From an uncultured Acidimicrobiales bacterium (GTDB lineage Bacteria; Actinomycetota; Acidimicrobiia; Acidimicrobiales; SZUA-35), in the NCBI GenBank assembly GCA_938028175.1, contig CALJAE010000087.1, positions 1 to 5,266 of the forward strand: a stretch of 5,266 nt of DNA, given 5' to 3'. The number at the start of each line of letters is the position of its first letter. Positions within the stretch are counted from its first letter, which is position 1. The position numbers were made by a program, and so were the translations under genes. Below the pieces are notes generated by a model. That model was not told where the DNA came from. It did no database searches and saw only the letters and a list, made by a program, of their open reading frames with translations. Positions 1 through 5,266 of this stretch are shown here, one piece after another.

Positions 1-219
1 CGATCTGCGGGTTCTCATACACATGGCGATGCTAAATTGGCGATTGTTGTTGAAGGTAATATCGTCACGATTGAACTGGACACACCACTGTATAATATAG
101 GTTGGCGAAGTCTTTACATACGAGTTCACACCACCAGACGCTGGAACTTTTTGGTTCCACCCACACACCAGAGGCAACGAACAATTAGAGCGCGGCCTAT
201 ACGGAACCCTCATAGTTGA
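1..219 (+). pseudogene. Fragment of a ZrgA/DUF2796-like metal-binding protein, joined out of frame to a multicopper oxidase
   Basis: The frame starting at base 1 is open to the left edge and ends with TGA at 217-219. Its first part reads SHTHGDAKL, then VVEGN, IVTIEL, DTPLYNIG. This pattern (HxHG, a GN turn, IEL, then P-x-x-N-[IL]-x-G) resembles the start of mature ZrgA/DUF2796 proteins, secreted His-rich proteins linked to zinc uptake, in which the next residues are usually GFEH. Here the resemblance stops at about 96-105. The rest of the frame (WRSLYIRVH..., rich in R, P and T) is an out-of-frame reading of the multicopper oxidase that begins at about 101. The piece is therefore the 5' part of one gene abutting the 3' part of another. 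The alternative is that these residues belong to the first cupredoxin domain of the oxidase itself (VxEGxxVxIxL also occurs there) and an internal deletion removed the rest. The DUF2796 reading explains the HTHG and YNIG parts better. Family recognised from memory only. Confidence 0.5.
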
Positions 220-1099
220 AGAGCAAACTCCGCAAGATTACTCGCAGGATGTCGTCTGGGTGCTAGATGATTGGCTCCTAGACCAAGACCAACAGTTATA
301 TCAAGATTTCGATGCCACTCATGACATCACCCACAATGGCAGATGGGGAAACATATTTACTGTAAATGGGTCAACGTCGGAGACTCTTACCGCCAAACCA
401 GGCGAGCGGATACGCCTACGCATAATTAACACGTCTAATGCGCGAATCTATCAACCAGCATTCGATGGAATGGAAGCCACGATCATCTCAGTCGATGGCT
501 TAAGAGTTGGCGAACCGATTGCGGCTGACGATTTCACTCTTGCACCTGGAAATAGAATAGACGTAGATCTTATAATTCCCGAATCAAGTACGCCGCTAGA
601 GGTAACCGACAACTTCACTGGAGACTCAATCCAGTTGGCCAAAATCATCGTCGAGGGAGACCCGGTCAAAACGCCAAGCTTTGAGTACCCAGAAAATTTG
701 ACTGTACCGGTCTGGAGCCAGGCTTTAGGAATTTCTGCTGACAAAACCTATGTCTTGTCAGCAGCTAGCGACGCAGGCAAACCTGCATGGGCAATCAATG
801 GGAAAGTATTCCCCGAATATGACTCATATGAAATGAAACACGGCGAGTTTCAGAAAATCCGATTCGAGAATGATTCACAATTACTCCACCCAATGCATCT
901 TCACGGACAATTTTTTAAGGTCATTTCACGAAACGATCAGCCAGTTAAAGAGAACTACTTCAGAGATACTGTCCTCCTTACTCCAGGGGAAACAATTGAA
1001 ATCGGGCTAGTACCCTTAGACAAAGGCGAATGGGCGCTCCATTGTCACATACAAGAACATGCAGAGGCTGGGATGATGACTACTTTTGACGTCATCTAA
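101..1099 (+). pseudogene. Multicopper oxidase, 5'-truncated remnant (first copper-ligand motif missing)
   Basis: This frame runs unbroken for 332 codons to TAA at 1097-1099, starting just after an in-frame TAG at 98-100. It begins at VGEVFTYEF, PPDAGTFWFHPHTRGNEQ, which is the end of the first cupredoxin domain. Ligand motifs, numbered from codon 101, are HPH 20-22, HPMHLHG 263-269 and HCHIQEH 314-320, with type 1 Cys315, His320 and axial Met325. That gives 8 of the 10 expected histidines. The first HxH (usually HWHG) and everything upstream of it are absent, and the sequence before the junction is in another frame. Intact relatives are about 450-550 residues with a signal peptide; they oxidise Cu(I) or other substrates outside the membrane. 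The first usable start in frame is GTG at 260 (VLDDWLL), which would lose HPH as well and cannot give a complete trinuclear site or an exported protein. The downstream frame is otherwise undamaged, so the lesion is recent or is an assembly error. It lies 60 bases upstream of the rhodanese lipoprotein, same strand. Confidence 0.8.
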
Positions 1100-1121
1100 A
1101 CCGAATACGAATATCTCAAGC

Positions 1122-1138
1122 GATAGAAAATATCTATC
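1122..1138. repeat. Perfect 6+6 inverted repeat (GATAGA-N5-TCTATC) upstream of the lipoprotein gene
   Basis: GATAGA at 1122-1127 and TCTATC at 1133-1138 are exact reverse complements separated by AAATA. The dyad lies in the 60-base gap after the oxidase remnant and ends five bases before the AAGGAG ribosome binding site. It could be a repressor operator or a weak AT-rich hairpin in the mRNA. It does not resemble the CueR-type dyad upstream of copA, and it has no T-run, so it is not a terminator. Function unknown. Confidence 0.45.
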
Positions 1139-1143
1139 AACAC

Positions 1144-1149
1144 AAGGAG
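1144..1149 (+). promoter_or_regulatory. Ribosome binding site of the rhodanese lipoprotein
   Basis: AAGGAG lies ten bases before the ATG at 1160 and is a strong Shine-Dalgarno match. It fixes the start codon and contrasts with copA, which has no usable site of this kind. Confidence 0.8.
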
Positions 1150-1159
1150 TTGATTTGAA

Positions 1160-1702
1160 ATGAACAAAAAAACAATTAGACAACTGTCAATAGGTTTAGC
1201 AGCAATAATGATTGCGGTATCGGCCTGTTCTTCAGAAACTAGCTCGCAACCATCAGCCAACACTGCACAAACAGACAATTCGGGCTCTACCGAACCGTCG
1301 GAAACAGTTGAGGATATGTCTGTGATTCCAGAAGACTTGGATGCGGAAATCGCTAAAGCTATGGAACGTCAATCTCAAGACAACGTGTTTGTATTAGATG
1401 TACGTACTGATGAAGAGTGGAATGAGTCACACGCAACCGGTGCCGTCCACTGGGGTCTAGAAGAACACCTCAAACAAGACGAACTACCCGATATCGATAA
1501 AGATGCTGAGATCTATGTTTATTGTCGAACTGGCAACCGTTCTGGCCAGGCGATTAAAATTATGCAAACAGCCGGGTACACAAACCTAGTAAATATTGGC
1601 GGTTTGGATGATTGGGTTGCTGCTGATGGCGCTACCACATCAGGCATCGACGACGATGATCAGCAGACTACTACTGACAACAGTTTGAAGCTTCCCGGCT
1701 GA
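1160..1702 (+). CDS. Rhodanese-domain lipoprotein (extracytoplasmic)
   Basis: A 180-residue protein. Residues 1-23 form a lipoprotein signal: basic MNKKTIR, a hydrophobic stretch at 9-20, and lipobox V20-S21-A22-C23, so the mature protein would be lipid-anchored through Cys23 on the outer face of the membrane. A Ser/Thr-rich spacer (24-50) leads to a single rhodanese domain at about 55-156. It has the LDVRTDEEW strand (79-87), the active-site loop CRTGNRSG (122-129) with nucleophile Cys122, and the closing GGLDDW (147-152). Cys122 is the only cysteine apart from the lipidated one. The tail (163-180) is acidic and low in complexity. Single-domain rhodaneses move sulfane sulfur from donors such as thiosulfate or persulfides to thiol acceptors; the six-residue C-R-T-G-N-R loop is the sulfurtransferase type rather than the longer Cdc25-like loop. 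The gene follows the oxidase remnant by 60 bases and precedes copA by 183 bases, so a role in copper or thiol stress outside the membrane is plausible, but the substrate is unknown. Confidence 0.9.
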   Translation: MNKKTIRQLSIGLAAIMIAVSACSSETSSQPSANTAQTDNSGSTEPSETVEDMSVIPEDLDAEIAKAMERQSQDNVFVLDVRTDEEWNESHATGAVHWGLEEHLKQDELPDIDKDAEIYVYCRTGNRSGQAIKIMQTAGYTNLVNIGGLDDWVAADGATTSGIDDDDQQTTTDNSLKLPG

Positions 1703-1848
1703 CGTAAAACCCTGTTAGTTGATCTCGATATTGTCACCGAATTCTGACTTTCTGATTTTTCCCTTCACCAGTCCCTAAACCTTTTTTCTAGATCCTCCAG
1801 CTCCTTGACGGTCCGAATAGTCCCGTGCTTCGTCTACACACGAGGCTC

Positions 1849-1879
1849 TTGACCTTCGACCCACTAGAAGGTCTAGTGT
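1849..1879 (+). promoter_or_regulatory. CueR-type (MerR family) copper-responsive promoter of copA
   Basis: A -35 box TTGACC (1849-1854) and a -10 box TAGTGT (1874-1879) are separated by 19 bases, longer than the usual 17. The spacer contains a dyad, ACCTTC (1852-1857) and GAAGGT (1867-1872), with nine bases between. This matches the layout of MerR-family promoters: a 19-base spacer with the regulator bound between the boxes, which it untwists when metal is bound. The half-site sequence, its spacing and its position inside the -35 box are as I remember them for the CueR-controlled copA promoter of E. coli. The prediction is activation by Cu(I), and possibly Ag(I) or Au(I), through a CueR-like activator encoded elsewhere. 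No regulator gene lies in the window. Transcription would start at about the copA ATG. Confidence 0.8.
1862..1878. repeat. Second inverted repeat (CACTAG-N5-CTAGTG) overlapping the copA promoter
   Basis: CACTAG (1862-1867) and CTAGTG (1873-1878) are exact reverse complements around AAGGT. The repeat overlaps the right half of the CueR-type dyad and the -10 box. If the transcript starts at the ATG, this cannot be an mRNA hairpin and would act, if at all, as DNA, for example as a site for a second regulator. It may also be chance. Confidence 0.35.
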
Positions 1880-1885
1880 ATTAAC

Positions 1886-4027
1886 ATGAGCCTTAAACCA
1901 ATTCAAACACAACTAGATATTGAGGGAATGACCTGCACCGCTTGTGCAAGCAAAATCGAGCGTAAGTTGACGGCCGTTTCAGGGGTTGAGTCAGCTAATG
2001 TAAATTTTGCAACCCGCACCGCCACAGTCAACCATTCAACCGGGTTACCTCAAGACGATCTTCATTCGGCAATTGCTACCCTTGGATACAAGGTAAAGCC
2101 AAACGACGCCGACGCTCATCAACACAACCATGTTCATGACAATAGAAATTGGGAAACGGAACTTCTACGCCGAGCAACCGTTGCCATTGTGTTGACTATC
2201 CCCGCCCTACTACTTTCAATGGTTCCAGCTTTACAGTTTGAGGGTTACGAGCTTGCTGTTGCAGCACTGTCTACCCCGGTTATCTTTTGGTCTGGCTGGC
2301 TGTTTCATAAAGCCGCAGCCGTCAGCTTACGTCACCTCACTACCACAATGGACACTTTAGTTTCTATGGGAACGCTGTCATCTTGGCTTTGGTCAATGGT
2401 CGTAGTTGTTACGAGTTTAGATGGAGGCCACATCTACTTCGAAACTGGTGCAGTAATTGTTACTCTAATTTTGCTCGGAAAATGGTTCGAAGCTAGGGCC
2501 ACGAGACGATCCGGCGACGCTATCCGAGCGCTGGCCGATCTCAGCGTCAAAACAGTTATCCTAAAAGGCGGCAGACAGATAAAGCTAGATGAGCTGGCTG
2601 TGGGCATGCAATTTGTGGTGGCACCTGGGGAAAAGATAGCAACTGATGGAACTGTTGTTGAAGGTCACTCAAGTGTTGATGCTTCGATGGTCACCGGCGA
2701 ACCAGTACCGGTAGAAGTTGGCGTTGGTGACGATGTAATTGGTGCGACCATAAACACAAACGGCTCAATAGTAGTGGAGGCCACCAAAGTTGGCCATGAA
2801 ACCATGCTGGCACAAATTATCAAGCTCGTTGAGCAGGCCCAAGGAAGCAAAGCACACGTCCAACGCCTAGCCGATAAAGTCTCAGCAGTTTTCGTACCGG
2901 TAGCTATAGCCACTTCTGTCGCCACTTTAACTATTTGGCTGGCAGTCACTGGAGACACAAACCAGGCCTTTACGGCTGCGGTCGCTGTACTAATAATTTC
3001 TTGCCCGTGCGCCTTAGGTTTAGCCACGCCACTCGGAATATTGGTTGGGACAGGACGTGGAGCGCAGCTTGGCATCATCATAAAAGGTGGTGAGGTACTA
3101 GAAGACACACGATCTATCGACACTGTTGTGTTGGACAAGACTGGCACCATCACACAAGGCCGTATGGAGTTGAGCAAGGTCATTGCACCAGCTGGAAACC
3201 AACAGGAACTACTTGACCTGGCAGGGTCGCTTGAAGCTAAATCTGAACACCCCGTCGGTAGTGCGATTGCCAAGTCAACTAGCAAACACAGCCAAGTTAC
3301 AGATTTTGTAAACATTGTTGGCAGTGGCGTCAAAGGCACGGTTGACGGACAAGCAATCAGTGTTGGAAAACGAAGCTTATTTGAGAACTTGGTAGAAGGC
3401 CTGGAACAACAAGCCCAAGTTGCCGAGGCCGAAGGATCCACGGTGGTATTTGCGGGACGCAATCAACTAGCCGAGGTTGCTCTCGTTGTTAAAGATACAC
3501 TCAAACCAACTTCAGCCAAAGCAATCGCCGCTCTAAAGAATCAAGACCTAAAGACTATTTTACTAACGGGCGACAACGAGCAAACAGCCAAAACTGTGGG
3601 TGAAGCAGTTGGCGTAAACCAAACAATCGCCGAGGTATTACCGCAAGACAAGGCAGATGTTATTAGAGAACTGCAACAGCAAGGCAAGCACGTTGCAATG
3701 GTCGGCGACGGAATAAACGATGCACCTGCCCTAGCTCAGGCGAACTTGGGCATCGCTATTGGCACAGGCACAGACGTTGCAATAGCGGCGTCTGACCTTA
3801 CTATTGTTAACGGCGATCTAGAAGCAGTTTCGACAGCAATTAGCTTGGCAAGGCACACCCTTTCTATAATTAAGGGGAACCTTTTTTGGGCGTTTATTTA
3901 TAACGCAGCCGCTATCCCTTTAGCAGCTTTTGGAATTCTAAACCCGATGATAGCTTCTGCTGCAATGAGCCTTTCATCGCTATTTGTTATTGGCAACAGC
4001 CTGAGGTTGCGAAACTTCAAAGGTTGA
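1886..4027 (+). CDS. copA: Cu(I)-exporting P1B-type ATPase CopA
   Basis: A 713-residue copper pump that uses ATP to move Cu(I) out of the cytoplasm. Domains in order: one heavy-metal-associated domain at 7-70 with GMTCTAC (14-20, ligands Cys17 and Cys20); a His-rich linker at 76-85 with four histidines; membrane helices from about 95; actuator domain with TGEP (270-273); CPC (373-375) in the transport helix; phosphorylation motif DKTGT (417-421, Asp417); SEHPVGSA with the HP pair (455-456); TGDN (561-564); GDGIND (607-612); then two last helices with YN (672-673) and MSLSS (694-698). CPC plus YN plus MSxxS is the P1B-1 signature for Cu(I)/Ag(I). Length and motif set are normal and the gene is intact. 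The start is secure: an in-frame TAG at 1874-1876 excludes upstream starts, and the next ATG falls inside the copper-binding loop. There is no proper Shine-Dalgarno; the -10 box ends six bases before the ATG, so translation is probably leaderless. Regulation is probably by the CueR-type promoter directly upstream. Confidence 0.97.
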   Translation: MSLKPIQTQLDIEGMTCTACASKIERKLTAVSGVESANVNFATRTATVNHSTGLPQDDLHSAIATLGYKVKPNDADAHQHNHVHDNRNWETELLRRATVAIVLTIPALLLSMVPALQFEGYELAVAALSTPVIFWSGWLFHKAAAVSLRHLTTTMDTLVSMGTLSSWLWSMVVVVTSLDGGHIYFETGAVIVTLILLGKWFEARATRRSGDAIRALADLSVKTVILKGGRQIKLDELAVGMQFVVAPGEKIATDGTVVEGHSSVDASMVTGEPVPVEVGVGDDVIGATINTNGSIVVEATKVGHETMLAQIIKLVEQAQGSKAHVQRLADKVSAVFVPVAIATSVATLTIWLAVTGDTNQAFTAAVAVLIISCPCALGLATPLGILVGTGRGAQLGIIIKGGEVLEDTRSIDTVVLDKTGTITQGRMELSKVIAPAGNQQELLDLAGSLEAKSEHPVGSAIAKSTSKHSQVTDFVNIVGSGVKGTVDGQAISVGKRSLFENLVEGLEQQAQVAEAEGSTVVFAGRNQLAEVALVVKDTLKPTSAKAIAALKNQDLKTILLTGDNEQTAKTVGEAVGVNQTIAEVLPQDKADVIRELQQQGKHVAMVGDGINDAPALAQANLGIAIGTGTDVAIAASDLTIVNGDLEAVSTAISLARHTLSIIKGNLFWAFIYNAAAIPLAAFGILNPMIASAAMSLSSLFVIGNSLRLRNFKG

Positions 4028-4033
4028 ACAACC
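4016..4033. repeat. Short overlapping inverted repeats at the copA stop, between convergent genes
   Basis: TTCAA (4016-4020) pairs with TTGAA (4024-4028), and GGTTG (4022-4026) pairs with CAACC (4029-4033). They span the copA stop codon and reach into the 12-base gap before the convergent CopC-CopD stop. Arms are only five bases, loops are two or three, and no clear T-run follows on either strand, so a terminator role is weak at best. Confidence 0.2.
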
Positions 4034-4039
4034 GGCCTA

Positions 4040-5266
4040 CTAAACCGACGAGGCGCCCACAAGAAACGCCGTTATAACTACCACTACAGTCAGGACGATG
4101 GCTTCGATAGTCACAGAGCGTTTAAATTTTGAGTCTAGGGTGTTACCTGTTTCAGATGCCAGCATTTGTGGAATCAGAACTTTGTGGTTGTAGCCACCGG
4201 CGACGGCCCCAACAGCTACTACTGCGGTCTTAGCAATTAGCAAGCGACCCCAAGGTGTGGACCAAAGCTCAGATGGGCTATCTAAAATTGTGATTGTCAA
4301 AACTAAACCAGCAATGCCGGCTACAACAAGTGCAGCTGCAGCAACCACAGAAAAACGGACCGCAAGCTGCAGTGCCCTCAGATCTTCACCACGACGGTGA
4401 CGTCTCCAGAGAACCAAAGCCATCATCAACAAACCACCAGCCCAAGTAGCACCGGCAATAACATGCACGATATCTACCGAAGCGCTTATCCAGCGTGTTC
4501 CTTTGCTGACTGTATGACCGGCAAGTATATGAGACAACAAAAGTGGTGATGCAAAAACTAGCGAATAGAGCGAACTTGGGAGTGTTCGTTTCCAAGCGTG
4601 ATCGCCACTATGCAAGTATGGTTCACCGAATAATTTGTTGACAGTAGTTTTATCTTCAGCAGCAATAGCCAGATGAGATCCAGCACCAATCTTAAGTTTC
4701 TTCTCGATGGCCAATATCGGATCAGCATCAAGTACTGCCTTAGTAATTTTTGGTAGGGCACCAAACCCTAATACAATGCCGCCAAAGCCCCGGAGGATCA
4801 CGGCTGTGCCAAAATTGCTTCTCAAAGTTGGACCATAGGCATCTGATGTCTGCAAAACCGACCAACTAACTGAACCTAGGCCTAGCTGTCCCGCTAGTTC
4901 AATGATTGCACCAACCAAGATAAGTATCCCAGAACGGCGTACCCATTTCAGGACGCTTCGAATATCACCTTCGGCCCCTCGCAACACGATGGTGGCAAAG
5001 ACAAGGCCGCCAAGTGCGAGCACTGTCCCAATAAAACCAATCGCCCTTCCAATTGCCCCAACCAAAGACGCATAAGGGGCACTGTTGCTACTTGTGTCCA
5101 AAAAGGATCCAAGGTCTAAAGCTTCACTAGTACGCTCTGACTCGGCCACTGAGTCGTCGGGATTAAGCGGCTCATCATCCGGCGACTGTGAAACATCCGG
5201 CACTACCGATTGTGCCTCTGTATTCACAGTGAAGGCAAAACTGCCAGAGATAGGGTGAGCATCAGG
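4040..5266 (-). CDS. copD: CopC-CopD fusion copper protein, 5' end cut by the window edge
   Basis: The minus-strand frame ends with TAG at 4042-4040 and stays open to the right edge, giving 408 visible residues. The first residues, PDAHPISGSFAFTVN, match the end of a CopC domain (family pattern DGHPxSGxFxFxV), whose His is a copper ligand. An acidic Ser/Pro-rich linker follows (about 15-62), then a CopD membrane domain with about eight helices near 68-96, 112-131, 153-171, 231-251, 263-288, 301-328, 341-360 and 383-405. CopD features include LSHILAGHT (His246, His251), VDIVHVIAGATWAGG (His268), LWSTPWGRLLIAK and the final RSVTIE helix. Fused CopC-CopD (YcnJ-like) proteins bind copper outside and are thought to carry it across the membrane or deliver it, in Gram-positive bacteria particularly. 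GTG at 5227-5225 could be taken as a start, but it is the Val of FTV inside CopC. A long polar loop (about 172-230) separates helices 3 and 4. Signal peptide, CopC N-terminus and promoter lie beyond the window. The gene ends 12 bases from copA, tail to tail. Confidence 0.88.
   Translation of the reverse strand, partial: PDAHPISGSFAFTVNTEAQSVVPDVSQSPDDEPLNPDDSVAESERTSEALDLGSFLDTSSNSAPYASLVGAIGRAIGFIGTVLALGGLVFATIVLRGAEGDIRSVLKWVRRSGILILVGAIIELAGQLGLGSVSWSVLQTSDAYGPTLRSNFGTAVILRGFGGIVLGFGALPKITKAVLDADPILAIEKKLKIGAGSHLAIAAEDKTTVNKLFGEPYLHSGDHAWKRTLPSSLYSLVFASPLLLSHILAGHTVSKGTRWISASVDIVHVIAGATWAGGLLMMALVLWRRHRRGEDLRALQLAVRFSVVAAAALVVAGIAGLVLTITILDSPSELWSTPWGRLLIAKTAVVAVGAVAGGYNHKVLIPQMLASETGNTLDSKFKRSVTIEAIVLTVVVVITAFLVGASSV

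Noticed and set aside
451..744. Minus-strand open frame opposite the oxidase remnant
   Set aside because: It is antisense to clear oxidase sequence, with no domain or ribosome binding site.
260..1099. Oxidase read as a complete 279-residue gene from GTG at 260
   Set aside because: Oxidase homology, including HPH and GLYGTLIVEE, continues upstream in the same frame to 101. GTG at 260 is an internal Val with no ribosome binding site and would yield a fragment.
1086..1115. TTGACG at 1086-1091 as a -35 box for the lipoprotein gene
   Set aside because: No convincing -10 box sits 16-19 bases downstream; the sequence there (AATATC) is a poor match, and the box lies in the oxidase 3' end.
1096..1278. 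Minus-strand open frame opposite the lipoprotein start
   Set aside because: It overlaps the lipoprotein signal peptide region and shows no recognisable content; the plus-strand gene has a strong ribosome binding site.
1771..1790. T-run (1782-1787) after the lipoprotein gene as a possible terminator
   Set aside because: No GC-rich stem precedes it; the bases upstream do not pair with each other.
1867..1871. GAAGG as the Shine-Dalgarno of copA
   Set aside because: It is 14 bases from the ATG, lies upstream of the -10 box and would not be in the predicted transcript; it is better explained as an operator half-site.
2665..3462. Long minus-strand open frame of 265 codons inside copA
   Set aside because: It lies wholly opposite the well-supported CopA catalytic domains, is Ser/Thr/Pro-rich with no recognisable domain, and has the look of an antisense shadow.
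4386..4764. Two short open frames in another minus-strand frame within copD
   Set aside because: They are shadows of the CopD membrane domain without independent support.
4040..5227. CopD gene starting at GTG 5227
   Set aside because: The frame stays open to the edge and encodes a CopC domain end upstream. The GTG is the Val of the FTV motif.

Overview
The window is a copper-handling locus. It carries the remains of a multicopper oxidase, a rhodanese-domain lipoprotein, an intact Cu(I)-exporting P1B-type ATPase (CopA), and, convergently on the minus strand, most of a CopC-CopD fusion protein that is cut by the right edge. Host assignment is inference. Base composition is balanced (slightly under half G+C by eye). 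The lipoprotein has a Gram-positive-looking signal (SAC followed by a Ser/Thr-rich spacer). CopC is fused to CopD, and copA appears to be leaderless. Together these fit a moderate-GC actinobacterium best, but nothing here proves it.

Layout. Positions 1-219 form a reading frame open to the left edge. Its first ~30 residues resemble the start of a ZrgA/DUF2796 metal-binding protein (HTHGDAKL...VEGN...IELDTPLYNIG). At about 96-101 that homology stops, and a multicopper oxidase begins abruptly in the next frame and runs to 1099. The oxidase keeps three of its four copper-ligand motifs but has no first HxH (WHG) motif, so this is a rearranged, very probably dead gene. After a 60-base gap with a perfect 17-base dyad and a good ribosome binding site comes a lipoprotein with a catalytic-type rhodanese domain (1160-1702).

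The 183 bases between the lipoprotein and copA hold the clearest regulatory signal. At 1849-1879 there is a MerR/CueR-type promoter: TTGACC and TAGTGT separated by an unusually long 19-base spacer that contains the dyad ACCTTC-N9-GAAGGT. Its -10 box ends six bases before the copA ATG, and an in-frame stop lies inside the -10 box, so copA is predicted to be transcribed as a leaderless mRNA under copper control. The rest of that gap (1703-1848) shows no gene and no convincing terminator. CopA (1886-4027) has all P1B-1 motifs plus a His-rich linker. CopA and the CopC-CopD gene end 12 bases apart, tail to tail.

Working together (inference from families): CopA pumps cytosolic Cu(I) out, the oxidase would have oxidised Cu(I) outside the membrane, CopC-CopD binds and moves copper at the membrane, and the surface rhodanese may handle sulfane sulfur or thiols that interact with copper. 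No regulator gene, tRNA, rRNA, CRISPR array or insertion sequence is visible.
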